Assembly (NCBI RefSeq): GCF_037975245.1
Contig: NC_092579.1
Coordinates: 32,360,166-32,424,165, forward strand
DNA from: Apostichopus japonicus
Lineage: Eukaryota > Echinodermata > Holothuroidea > Aspidochirotida > Stichopodidae
Reading direction: 5' to 3'
DNA: 64,000 bases
Below, one piece after another: positions 33,445 through 47,000 of this stretch (position 1 is its first letter; the number at the start of each line of letters is the position of its first letter). Under the pieces are notes generated by a model. The model had not been told where the DNA came from, did not search any database, and saw only the letters and a list, made by a program, of their open reading frames with translations. The position numbers and the translations under genes were made by a program.

Positions 33445-36400
33445 TTAAAGTTCCAGAGACCGTATGAGATCGCGGCAAAAGCAAACTGCCCCCACCTGGT
33501 CTCGAGCCCGGGATCCAAAATACGTCACGCTCTCGAGGTACAGAGCAACCAACCGCGCCACGACAGCAGTTGATATAAATCTATGTTCGTTTCTAATACT
33601 TAAAGTTCCCAGAGACCGTATTAGATCGCGGCAAAAGCAAACTGCCCCCACCTGGTCTCGAGCCCGCGATCCAAAATACGTCACGCTCTCGAGGTACAGA
33701 GCAACCAACCGCGCCGAGACAGCAGTTGATATAAATCTATGTTCGTTTCTAATACTTAAAGTTCCAGAGACCGTACAAGATCGCGGCAAAAGCAAACTGC
33801 CCCCACCTGGTCTCGAGCCCGCGATCCAAAATACGTCACGCTCTCGAGGTACAGAGCAACCAACCGCGCCACGACAGCAGTTGATATAAATCTATGTTCG
33901 TTTCTAATACTTAAAGTTCCAGAGACCGTACAAGATCGCGGCAAAAGCAAACTGCCCCCACCTGGCCTCGAGCCCGCGATCCAAAATACGTCACGCTCTC
34001 GAGGTACAGAGCAACCAACCGCGCCACGACAGCAGTTGATATAAATCTATGTTCGTTTCTAATACTTAAAGTTCCCAGAGACCGTACGAGATCGCGGCAA
34101 AAGCAAACTGCCCCCACCTGGTCTCGAGCCCGCGATCCAAAATACGTCACGCTCACGAGGTACAGAGCAACCAACCGCGCCACGACAGCAGTTGATATAA
34201 ATCTATGTTCGTTTCTAATACTTAAAGTTCCAGAGACCGTACGAGATCGCGGCAAAAGCAAACTGCCCCCACCTGGTCTCGAGCCCGCGATCCAAAATAC
34301 GTCACGCTCACGAGGTACAGAGCAACCAACCGCGCCACGACAGCAGTTGATATAAATCTATGTTCGTTTCTAATACTTAAAGTTCCAGAGACCGTACGAG
34401 ATCGCGGCAAAAGCAAACTGCCCCCACCTGGCCTCGAGCCCGCGATCCAAAATACGTCACGCTCTCGAGGTACAGAGCAACCAACCGCGCCACGACAGCA
34501 GTTGATATAAATCTATGTTCGTTTCTAATACTTAAAGTTCCCAGAGACCGTATGAGATCGCGGCAAAAGCAAACTGCCCCCACCTGGTCTCGAGCCCGCG
34601 ATCCAAAATACGTCACGCTCTCGAGGTACAGAGCAACCAACCGCGCCACGACAGCAGTTGATATAAATCTATGTTCGTTTCTAATACTTAAAGTTCCCAG
34701 AGACCGTATAAGATCGCGGCAAAAGCAAACTGCCCCCACCTGGTCTCGAGCCCGCGATCCAAAATACGTCACGCTCTCGAGGTACAGAGCAACCAACCGC
34801 GCCACGACAGCAGTTGATATAAATCTATGTTCGTTTCTAATACTTAAAGTTTCCAGAGACCGTATAAGATCGCGGCAAAAGCAAACTGCCCCCACCTGGT
34901 CTCGAGCCCGCGATCCAAAATACGTCACGCTCTCGAGGTACAGAGCAACCAACCGCGCCACGACAGCAGTTGATATAAATCTATGTTCGTTTCTAATACT
35001 TAAAGTTCCAGAGACCGTATGAGATCGCGGCAAAAGCAAACTGCCCCCACCTGGTCTCGAGCCCGCGATCCAAAATACGTCACGCTCTCGAGGTACAGAG
35101 CAACCAACCGCGCCACGACAGCAGTTGATATAAATCTATGTTCGTTTCTAATACTTAAAGTTCCCAGAGACCGTATTAGATCGCGGCAAAAGCAAACTGC
35201 CCCCACCTGGTCTCGAGCCCGCGATCCAAAATACGTCACGCTCTCGAGGTACAGAGCAACCAACCGCGCCGAGACAGCAGTTGATATAAATCTATGTTCG
35301 TTTCTAATACTTAAAGTTCCAGAGACCGTACAAGATCGCGGCAAAAGCAAACTGCCCCCACCTGGTCTCGAGCCCGCGATCCAAAATACGTCACGCTCTC
35401 GAGGTACAGAGCAACCAACCGCGCCACGACAGCAGTTGATATAAATCTATGTTCGTTTCTAATACTTAAAGTTCCAGAGACCGTACAAGATCGCGGCAAA
35501 AGCAAACTGCCCCCACCTGGCCTCGAGCCCGCGATCCAAAATACGTCACGCTCTCGAGGTACAGAGCAACCAACCGCGCCACGACAGCAGTTGATATAAA
35601 TCTATGTTCGTTTCTAATACTTAAAGTTCCCAGAGACCGTACGAGATCGCGGCAAAAGCAAACTGCCCCCACCTGGTCTCGAGCCCGCGATCCAAAATAC
35701 GTCACGCTCACGAGGTACAGAGCAACCAACCGCGCCACGACAGCAGTTGATATAAATCTATGTTCGTTTCTAATACTTAAAGTTCAAGAGACCGTACGAG
35801 ATCGCGGCAAAAGCAAACTGCCCCCACCTGGTCTCGAGCCCGCGATCCAAAATACGTCACGCTCACGAGGTACAGAGCAACCAACCGCGCCACGACAGCA
35901 GTTGATATAAATCTATGTTCGTTTCTAATACTTAAAGTTCCAGAGACCGTACGAGATCGCGGCAAAAGCAAACTGCCCCCACCTGGCCTCGAGCCCGCGA
36001 TCCAAAATACGTCACGCTCTCGAGGTACAGAGCAACCAACCGCGCCACGACAGCAGTTGATATAAATCTATGTTCGTTTCTAATACTTAAAGTTCCCAGA
36101 GACCGTATGAGATCGCGGCAAAAGCAAACTGCCCCCACCTGGTCTCGAGCCCGCGATCCAAAATACGTCACGCTCTCGAGGTACAGAGCAACCAACCGCG
36201 CCACGACAGCAGTTGATATAAATCTATGTTCGTTTCTAATACTTAAAGTTCCCAGAGACCGTATAAGATCGCGGCAAAAGCAAACTGCCCCCACCTGGTC
36301 TCGAGCCCGCGATCCAAAATACGTCACGCTCTCGAGGTACAGAGCAACCAACCGCGCCACGACAGCAGTTGATATAAATCTATGTTCGTTTCTAATACTT

Positions 36401-37797
36401 AAAGTTTCCAGAGACCGTATAAGATCGCGGCAAAAGCAAACTGCCCCCACCTGGTCTCGAGCCCGCGATCCAAAATACGTCACGCTCTCGAGGTACAGAG
36501 CAACCAACCGCGCCACGACAGCAGTTGATATAAATCTATGTTCGTTTCTAATACTTAAAGTTCCAGAGACCGTATGAGATCGCGGCAAAAGCAAACTGCC
36601 CCCACCTGGTCTCGAGCCCGCGATCCAAAATACGTCACGCTCTCGAGGTACAGAGCAACCAACCGCGCCACGACAGCAGTTGATATAAATCTATGTTCGT
36701 TTCTAATACTTAAAGTTCCCAGAGACCGTATTAGATCGCGGCAAAAGCAAACTGCCCCCACCTGGTCTCGAGCCCGCGATCCAAAATACGTCACGCTCTC
36801 GAGGTACAGAGCAACCAACCGCGCCGAGACAGCAGTTGATATAAATCTATGTTCGTTTCTAATACTTAAAGTTCCAGAGACCGTACAAGATCGCGGCAAA
36901 AGCAAACTGCCCCCACCTGGTCTCGAGCCCGCGATCCAAAATACGTCACGCTCTCGAGGTACAGAGCAACCAACCGCGCCACGACAGCAGTTGATATAAA
37001 TCTATGTTCGTTTCTAATACTTAAAGTTCCAGAGACCGTACAAGATCGCGGCAAAAGCAAACTGCCCCCACCTGGCCTCGAGCCCGCGATCCAAAATACG
37101 TCACGCTCTCGAGGTACAGAGCAACCAACCGCGCCACGACAGCAGTTGATATAAATCTATGTTCGTTTCTAATACTTAAAGTTCCCAGAGACCGTACGAG
37201 ATCGCGGCAAAAGCAAACTGCCCCCACCTGGTCTCGAGCCCGCGATCCAAAATACGTCACGCTCACGAGGTACAGAGCAACCAACCGCGCCACGACAGCA
37301 GTTGATATAAATCTATGTTCGTTTCTAATACTTAAAGTTCAAGAGACCGTACGAGATCGCGGCAAAAGCAAACTGCCCCCACCTGGTCTCGAGCCCGCGA
37401 TCCAAAATACGTCACGCTCACGAGGTACAGAGCAACCAACCGCGCCACGACAGCAGTTGATATAAATCTATGTTCGTTTCTAATACTTAAAGTTCCAGAG
37501 ACCGTACGAGATCGCGGCAAAAGCAAACTGCCCCCACCTGGCCTCGAGCCCGCGATCCAAAATACGTCACGCTCTCGAGGTACAGAGCAACCAACCGCGC
37601 CACGACAGCAGTTGATATAAATCTATGTTCGTTTCTAATACTTAAAGTTTCCAGAGACCGTATAAGATCGCGGCAAAAGCAAACTGCCCCCACCTGGTCT
37701 CGAGCCCGCGATCCAAAATACGTCACGCTCTCGAGGTACAGAGCAACCAACCGCGCCAAGACAGCAGTTGATATAAATCTATGTTCGTTTCTAATAC
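33445..37797. repeat. Higher-order repeat, ten units (1,555 bp), about three copies
   Basis: The same succession of variant units recurs at 33,445, 35,000 and 36,555 (period 1,555). The third copy is 1,243 bp, short by two units (312 bp). Diagnostic variants recur in register: GCCGAGACAGC at about 33,714, 35,269 and 36,824, followed by paired TCACGAGG units. This is the signature of unequal exchange over blocks of units. Confidence 0.88.
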
Positions 37798-38108
37798 TTA
37801 AAGTTCCAGAGACCGTATGAGATCGCGGCAAAAGCAAACTGCCCCCACCTGGTCTCGAGCCCGCGATCCAAAATACGTCACGCTCTCGAGGTACAGAGCA
37901 ACCAACCGCGCCACGACAGCAGTTGATATAAATCTATGTTCGTTTCTAATACTTAAAGTTCCCAGAGACCGTATTAGATCGCGGCAAAAGCAAACTGCCC
38001 CCACCTGGTCTCGAGCCCGCGATCCAAAATACGTCACGCTCTCGAGGTACAGAGCAACCAACCGCGCCGAGACAGCAGTTGATATAAATCTATGTTCGTT
38101 TCTAATAC

Positions 38109-41100
38109 TTAAAGTTCCAGAGACCGTACAAGATCGCGGCAAAAGCAAACTGCCCCCACCTGGTCTCGAGCCCGCGATCCAAAATACGTCACGCTCTCGA
38201 GGTACAGAGCAACCAATCGCGCCACGACAGCAGTTGATATAAATCTATGTTCGTTTCTAATACTTAAAGTTCCAGAGACCGTACAAGATCGCGGCAAAAG
38301 CAAACTGCCCCCACCTGGTCTCGAGCCGCGATCCAAAATACGTCACGCTCTCGAGGTACAGAGCAACCAACCGCGCCACGACAGCAGTTGATATAAATCT
38401 ATGTTCGTTTCTAATACTTAAAGTTCCAGAGACCGTACAAGATCGCGGCAAAAGCAAACTGCCCCCACCTGGCCTCGAGCCCGCGATCCAAAATACGTCA
38501 CGCTCTCGAGGTACAGAGCAACCAACCGCGCCACGACAGCAGTTGATATAAATCTATGTTCGTTTCTAATACTTAAAGTTCCAGAGACCGTACGAGATCG
38601 CGGCAAAAGCAAACTGCCCCCACCTGGTCTCGAGCCCGCGATCCAAAATACGTCACGCTCACGAGGTACAGAGCAACCAACCGCGCCACGACAGCAGTTG
38701 ATATAAATCTATGTTCGTTTCTAATACTTAAAGTTCCAGAGACCGTACGAGATCGCGGCAAAAGCAAACTGCCCCCACCTGGTCTCGAGCCCGCGATCCA
38801 AAATACGTCACGCTCACGAGGTACAGAGCAACCAACCGCGCCACGACAGCAGTTGATATAAATCTATGTTCGTTTCTAATACTTAAAGTTCCAGAGACCG
38901 TACGAGATCGCGGCAAAAGCAAACTGCCCCCACCTGGTCTCGAGCCCGCGATCCAAAATACGTCACGCTCTCGAGGTACAGAGCAACCAACCGCGCCACG
39001 ACAGCAGTTGATATAAATCTATGTTCGTTTCTAATACTTAAAGTTCCCAGAGACCGTATAAGATCGCGGCAAAAGCAAACTGCCCCCACCTGGTCTCGAG
39101 CCCGCGATCCAAAATACGTCACGCTCTCGAGGTACAGAGCAACCAACCGCGCCACGACAGCAGTTGATATAAATCTATGTTCGTTTCTAATACTTAAAGT
39201 TCCAGAGACCGTACAAGATCGCAGCAAAAGCAAACTGCCCCCACCTGGTCTCGAGCCCGCGATCCAAAATACGTCACGCTCTCGAGGTACAGAGCAACCA
39301 ACCGCGCCACGACAGCAGTTGATATAAATCTATGTTCGTTTCTAATACTTAAAGTTCCAGAGACCGTACAAGATCGCAGCAAAAGCAAACTGCCCCCACC
39401 TGGTCTCGAGCCCGCGATCCAAAATACGTCACGCTCTCGAGGTACAGAGCAACCAACCGCGCCACGACAGCAGTTGATATAAATCTATGTTCGTTTCTAA
39501 TACTTAAAGTTCCAGAGACCGTATGAGATCGCGGAAAAAGCAAACTGCCCCCACCTGGTCTCGAGCCCGCGATCCAAAATACGTCACGCTCTCGAGGTAC
39601 AGAGCAACCAACCGCGCCACGACAGCAGTTGATATAAATCTATGTTCGTTTCTAATACTTAAAGTTCCAGGGGCCGTATAAGATCGCGGCAAAAGCAAAC
39701 TGCCCCACCTGGTCTCGAGCCCGCGATCCAAACTACGTCACGCTCTCGAGGTACAGAGCAACCAACCGCGCCACGACAGCAGTTGATATAAATCTATGTT
39801 CGTTTCTAATACTTAAAGTTCCCAGAGACCGTATAAGATCGCGGCAAAAGCAAACTGCCCCCACCTGGTCTCGAGCCCGCGATCCAAAATACGTCACGCT
39901 CTCGAGGTACAGAGCAACCAACCGCGCCACGACAGCAGTTGATATAAATCTATGTTCGTTTCTAATGCTTAAAGTTCCCAGAGACCGTATGAGATCGCGG
40001 CAAAAGCAAACTGCCCCCACCTGGTCTCGAGCCCGCGATCCAAAATACGTCACGCTCTCGAGGTACAGAGCAACCAACCGCGCCACGACAGCAGTTGATA
40101 TAAATCTATGTTCGTTTCTAATACTTAAAGTTTCCAGAGACCGTATAAGATCGCGGCAAAAGCAAACTGCCCCCACCTGGTCTCGAGCCCGCGATCCAAA
40201 ATACGTCACGCTCTCGAGGTACAGAGCAACCAACCGCGCCACGACAGCAGTTGATATAAATCTATGTTCGTTTCTAATACTTAAAGTTCCCGAGACCGTA
40301 TGAGATCGCGGCAAAAGCAAACTGCCCCCACCTGGTCTCGAGCCCGCGATCCAAAATACGTCACGCTCTCGAGGTACAGAGCAACCAACCGCGCCACGAC
40401 AGCAGTTGATATAAATCTATGTTCGTTTCTAATACTTAAAGTTCCCAGAGACCGTATGAGATCGCGGCAAAAGCAAACTGCCCCCACCTGGTCTCGAGCC
40501 CGCGATCCAAAATACGTCACGCTCTCGAGGTACAGAGCAACCAACCGCGCCACGACAGCAGTTGATATAAATCTATGTTCGTTTCTAATACTTAAAGTTC
40601 CCAGAGACCGTATTAGATCGCGGCAAAAGCAAACTGCCCCCACCTGGTCTCGAGCCCGCGATCCAAAATACGTCACGCTCTCGAGGTACAGAGCAACCAA
40701 CCGCGCCGAGACAGCAGTTGATATAAATCTATGTTCGTTTCTAATACTTAAAGTTCCAGAGACCGTACAAGATCGCGGCAAAAGCAAACTGCCCCCACCT
40801 GGTCTCGAGCCCGCGATCCAAAATACGTCACGCTCTCGAGGTACAGAGCAACCAATCGCGCCACGACAGCAGTTGATATAAATCTATGTTCGTTTCTAAT
40901 ACTTAAAGTTCCAGAGACCGTACAAGATCGCGGCAAAAGCAAACTGCCCCCACCTGGTCTCGAGCCGCGATCCAAAATACGTCACGCTCTCGAGGTACAG
41001 AGCAACCAACCGCGCCACGACAGCAGTTGATATAAATCTATGTTCGTTTCTAATACTTAAAGTTCCAGAGACCGTACAAGATCGCGGCAAAAGCAAACTG

Positions 41101-44004
41101 CCCCCACCTGGTCTCGAGCCCGCGATCCAAAATACGTCACGCTCTCGAGGTACAGAGCAACCAACCGCGCCACGACAGCAGTTGATATAAATCTATGTTC
41201 GTTTCTAATACTTAAAGTTCCAGAGACCGTACAAGATCGCGGCAAAAGCAAACTGCCCCCACCTGGCCTCGAGCCCGCGATCCAAAATACGTCACGCTCT
41301 CGAGGTACAGAGCAACCAACCGCGCCACGACAGCAGTTGATATAAATCTATGTTCGTTTCTAATACTTAAAGTTCCCAGAGACCGTACGAGATCGCGGCA
41401 AAAGCAAACTGCCCCCACCTGGTCTCGAGCCCGCGATCCAAAATACGTCACGCTCACGAGGTACAGAGCAACCAACCGCGCCACGACAGCAGTTGATATA
41501 AATCTATGTTCGTTTCTAATACTTAAAGTTCAAGAGACCGTACGAGATCGCGGCAAAAGCAAACTGCCCCCACCTGGTCTCGAGCCCGCGATCCAAAATA
41601 CGTCACGCTCACGAGGTACAGAGCAACCAACCGCGCCACGACAGCAGTTGATATAAATCTATGTTCGTTTCTAATACTTAAAGTTCCAGAGACCGTACGA
41701 GATCGCGGCAAAAGCAAACTGCCCCCACCTGGCCTCGAGCCCGCGATCCAAAATACGTCACGCTCTCGAGGTACAGAGCAACCAACCGCGCCACGACAGC
41801 AGTTGATATAAATCTATGTTCGTTTCTAATACTTAAAGTTCCAGAGACCGTATGAGATCGCGGCAAAAGCAAACTGCCCCCACCTGGTCTCGAGCCCGCG
41901 ATCCAAAATACGTCACGCTCTCGAGGTACAGAGCAACCAACCGCGCCACGACAGCAGTTGATATAAATCTATGTTCGTTTCTAATACTTAAAGTTCCCAG
42001 AGACCGTATTAGATCGCGGCAAAAGCAAACTGCCCCCACCTGGTCTCGAGCCCGCGATCCAAAATACGTCACGCTCTCGAGGTACAGAGCAACCAACCGC
42101 GCCGAGACAGCAGTTGATATAAATCTATGTTCGTTTCTAATACTTAAAGTTCCAGAGACCGTACAAGATCGCGGCAAAAGCAAACTGCCCCCACCTGGTC
42201 TCGAGCCCGCGATCCAAAATACGTCACGCTCTCGAGGTACAGAGCAACCAATCGCGCCACGACAGCAGTTGATATAAATCTATGTTCGTTTCTAATACTT
42301 AAAGTTCCAGAGACCGTACAAGATCGCGGCAAAAGCAAACTGCCCCCACCTGGTCTCGAGCCGCGATCCAAAATACGTCACGCTCTCGAGGTACAGAGCA
42401 ACCAACCGCGCCACGACAGCAGTTGATATAAATCTATGTTCGTTTCTAATACTTAAAGTTCCAGAGACCGTACAAGATCGCGGCAAAAGCAAACTGCCCC
42501 CACCTGGCCTCGAGCCCGCGATCCAAAATACGTCACGCTCTCGAGGTACAGAGCAACCAACCGCGCCACGACAGCAGTTGATATAAATCTATGTTCGTTT
42601 CTAATACTTAAAGTTCCAGAGACCGTACGAGATCGCGGCAAAAGCAAACTGCCCCCACCTGGTCTCGAGCCCGCGATCCAAAATACGTCACGCTCACGAG
42701 GTACAGAGCAACCAACCGCGCCACGACAGCAGTTGATATAAATCTATGTTCGTTTCTAATACTTAAAGTTCCAGAGACCGTACGAGATCGCGGCAAAAGC
42801 AAACTGCCCCCACCTGGTCTCGAGCCCGCGATCCAAAATACGTCACGCTCTCGAGGTACAGAGCAACCAACCGCGCCACGACAGCAGTTGATATAAATCT
42901 ATGTTCGTTTCTAATACTTAAAGTTCCCAGAGACCGTATAAGATCGCGGCAAAAGCAAACTGCCCCCACCTGGTCTCGAGCCCGCGATCCAAAATACGTC
43001 ACGCTCTCGAGGTACAGAGCAACCAACCGCGCCACGACAGCAGTTGATATAAATCTATGTTCGTTTCTAATACTTAAAGTTCCAGAGACCGTACAAGATC
43101 GCAGCAAAAGCAAACTGCCCCCACCTGGTCTCGAGCCCGCGATCCAAAATACGTCACGCTCTCGAGGTACAGAGCAACCAACCGCGCCACGACAGCAGTT
43201 GATATAAATCTATGTTCGTTTCTAATACTTAAAGTTCCAGAGACCGTACAAGATCGCAGCAAAAGCAAACTGCCCCCACCTGGTCTCGAGCCCGCGATCC
43301 AAAATACGTCAAGCTCTCGAGGTACAGAGCAACCAACCGCGCCACGACAGCAGTTGATATAAATCTATGTTCGTTTCTAATACTTAAAGTTCCAGAGACC
43401 GTATGAGATCGCGGCAAAAGCAAACTGCCCCCACCTGGTCTCGAGCCCGCGATCCAAAATACGTCACGCTCTCGAGGTACAGAGCAACCAACCGCGCCAC
43501 GACAGCAGTTGATATAAATCTATGTTCGTTTCTAATACTTAAAGTTCCAGGGGCCGTATAAGATCGCGGCAAAAGCAAACTGCCCCACCTGGTCTCGAGC
43601 CCGCGATCCAAACTACGTCACGCTCTCGAGGTACAGAGCAACCAACCGCGCCACGACAGCAGTTGATATAAATCTATGTTCGTTTCTAATACTTAAAGTT
43701 CCCAGAGACCGTATAAGATCGCGGCAAAAGCAAACTGCCCCCACCTGGTCTCGAGCCCGCGATCCAAAATACGTCACGCTCTCGAGGTACAGAGCAACCA
43801 ACCGCGCCACGACAGCAGTTGATATAAATCTATGTTCGTTTCTAATGCTTAAAGTTCCCAGAGACCGTATGAGATCGCGGCAAAAGCAAACTGCCCCCAC
43901 CTGGTCTCGAGCCCGCGATCCAAAATACGTCACGCTCTCGAGGTACAGAGCAACCAACCGCGCCACGACAGCAGTTGATATAAATCTATGTTCGTTTCTA
44001 ATAC
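38109..44004. repeat. Large internal duplication of about 4 kb in the array
   Basis: A block from 38,109 recurs at 42,144 (offset 4,035). From 38,883 the offset becomes 3,880, one 155-bp unit less. Shared rare markers include the 154-bp unit (GAGCCGCG at about 38,325, 40,964 and 42,360), GATCGCAGC units (39,219, 39,374 and 43,099, 43,254) and the variant TCTAATGCTT (about 39,961 and 43,841). Confidence 0.85.
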
Positions 44005-47000
44005 TTAAAGTTCCAGAGACCGTATGAGATCGCGGAAAAAACAAACTGTCCCCACCTGGTCTCGAGCCCGCGATCCAAAATACGTCACGCTCTCGAGGTA
44101 CAGAGCAACCAACCGCGCCACGACAGCAGTTGATATAAATCTATGTTCGTTTCTAATACTTAAAGTTCCCAAAGACCGTATGAGATCGCGGCAAAAGCAA
44201 ACTGCCCCCACCTGGTCTCGAGCCCGCGATCCAAAATACGTCACGCTCTCGAGGTACAGAGCAACCAACCGCGCCACGACAGTAGTTGATATAAATCTAT
44301 GTTCGTTTCTAATACTTAAAGTTCCCAGAGACCGTATGAGATCGCGGCAAAAGCAAACTGCCCCCACCTGGTCTCGAGCCCGCGATCCAAAATACGTCAC
44401 GCTCTCGAGGTACAGAGCAACCAACCGCGCCACGACAGCAGTTGATATAAATCTATGTTCGTTTCTAATACTTAAAGTTCCCAGAGACAGTATGAGATCG
44501 CGGCAAAAGCAAACTGCCCCCACCTGGTCTCGAGTCCGCGATCCAAAATACGTCACGCTCTCGAGGTACAGAGCAACCAACCGCGCCACGACAGCAGTTG
44601 ATATAAATCTATGTTCGTTTCTAATACTTAAAGTTCCAGAGACCGTATGAGATCGCGGCAAAAGCAAACTGCCCCCACCTGGTCTCGAGCCCGCGATCCA
44701 AAATACGTCACGCTCTCGAGGTACAGAGCAACCAACCGCGCCACGACAGCAGTTGATATAAATCTATGTTCGTTTCTAATACTTAAAGTTCCCAGAGACC
44801 GTATGAGATCGCGGCAAAAGCAAACTGCCCCCACCTGGTCTCGAGCCCGCGATCCAAAATACGTCACGCTCTCGAGGTACAGAGCAACCAACCGCGCCAC
44901 GACAGCAGTTGATATAAATCTATGTTCGTTTCTAATACTTAAAGTTCCCAGAGACAGTATGAGATCGCGGCAAAAGCAAACTGCCCCCACCTGGTCTCGA
45001 GTCCGCGATCCAAAATACGTCACGCTCTCGAGGTACAGAGCAACCAACCGCGCCACGACAGCAGTTGATATAAATCTATGTTCGTTTCTAATACTTAAAG
45101 TTCCAGAGACCGTATGAGATCGCGGCAAAAGCAAACTGCCCCCACCTGGTCTCGAGCCCGCGATCCAAAATACGTCACGCTCTCGAGGTACAGAGCAACC
45201 AACAGCGCCACGACAGCAGTTGATATAAATCTATGTTCGTTTCTAATACTTAAAGTTCCCAGAGACCGTATGAGATCGCGGCAAAAGCAAACTGCTCCCA
45301 CCTGGTCTCGAGCCCGCGATCCAAAATACGTCACGCTCTCGAGGTACAGAGCAACCAACCGCGCCACGACAGCAGTTGATATAAATCTATGTTCGTTTCT
45401 AATACTTAAAGTTCCCAGAGACCGTATGAGATCGCGGCAAAAGCAAACTGCCCCCACCTGGTCTCGAGCCCGCGATCCAAAATACGTCACGCTCTCCAGG
45501 TACAGAGCAACCAACCGCGCCACGACAGCAGTTGATATAAATCTATGTTCGTTTCTAATACTTAAAGTTCCCAGAGACCGTATGAGATCGCGGCAAAAGC
45601 AAACTGCCCCCACCTGGTCTCGAGCCCGCGATCCAAAATACGTCACGCTCTCGAGGTACAGAGCAACCAACCGCGCCACGACAGCAGTTGATAAAAATCT
45701 ATGTTCGTTTCTAATACTTAAAGTTCCAGGGGCCGTATTAGATCGCGGCAAAAGCAAACTGCCCCCACCTGGTCTCGAGCCCGCGATCCAAAATACGTCA
45801 CGCTCTCGAGGTACAGAGCAACCAACCGCGCCACGACAGCAGTTGATATAAATCTTTGTTCGTTTCTAATACTTAAAGTTCCCAGAGACCGTATTAGATC
45901 GCGGCAAAAGCAAACTGCCCCCACCTGGTCTCGAGCCCGCGATCCAAAATACGTCACGCTCTCGAGGTACAGAGCAACCAACCGCGCCACGACAGCAGTT
46001 GATATAAATCTATGTTCGTTTCTAATACTTAAAGTTCCCAGAGACCGTATGAGATCGCGGCAAAAGCAAACTGCCCCCACCTGGTCTCGAGCCCGCGATC
46101 CAAAATACGTCACGCTCTCGAGGTACAGAGCAACCAACCGCGCCACGACAGCAGTTGATATAAATCTATGTTCGTTTCTAATACTTAAAGTTCCCAGAGA
46201 CCGTATGAGATCGCGGCAAAAGCAAACTGCCCCCACCTGGTCTCGAGCCCGCGATCCAAAATACGTCACGCTCTCGAGGTACAGAGCAACCAACCGCGCC
46301 ACGACAGCAGTTGATATAAATCTTTGTTCGTTTCTAATACTTAAAGTTCCCAGAGACCGTATAAAATCGCGGCAAAAGCAAACTGCCCCCACCTGGTCTC
46401 GAGCCCGCGATCCAAAATACGTCACGCTCTCGAGGTACAGAGCAACCAACCGCGCCACGACAGCAGTTGATATAAATCTATGTTCGTTTCTAATACTTAA
46501 AGTTCCCAGAGACCGTATGAGATCGCGGCAAAAGCAAACTGCTCCCACCTGGTCTCGAGCCCGCGATCCAAAATACGTCACGCTCTCGAGGTACAGAGCA
46601 ACCAACCGCGCCACGACAGCAGTTGATATAAATCTATGTTCGTTTCTAATACTTAAAGTTCCCAGAGACCGTATGAGATCGCGGCAAAAGCAAACTGCCC
46701 CCACCTGGTCTCGAGCCCGCGATCCAAAATACGTCACGCTCTCGAGGTACAGAGCAACCAACCGCGCCACGACAGCAGTTGATATAAATCTATGTTCGTT
46801 TCTAATACTTAAAGTTCCAGGGGCCGTATTAGATCGCGGCAAAAGCAAACTGCCCCCACCTGGTCTCGAGCCCGCGATCCAAAATACGTCACGCTCTCGA
46901 GGTACAGAGCAACCAACCGCGCCACGACAGCAGTTGATATAAATCTTTGTTCGTTTCTAATACTTAAAGTTCCCAGAGACCGTATTAGATCGCGGCAAAA

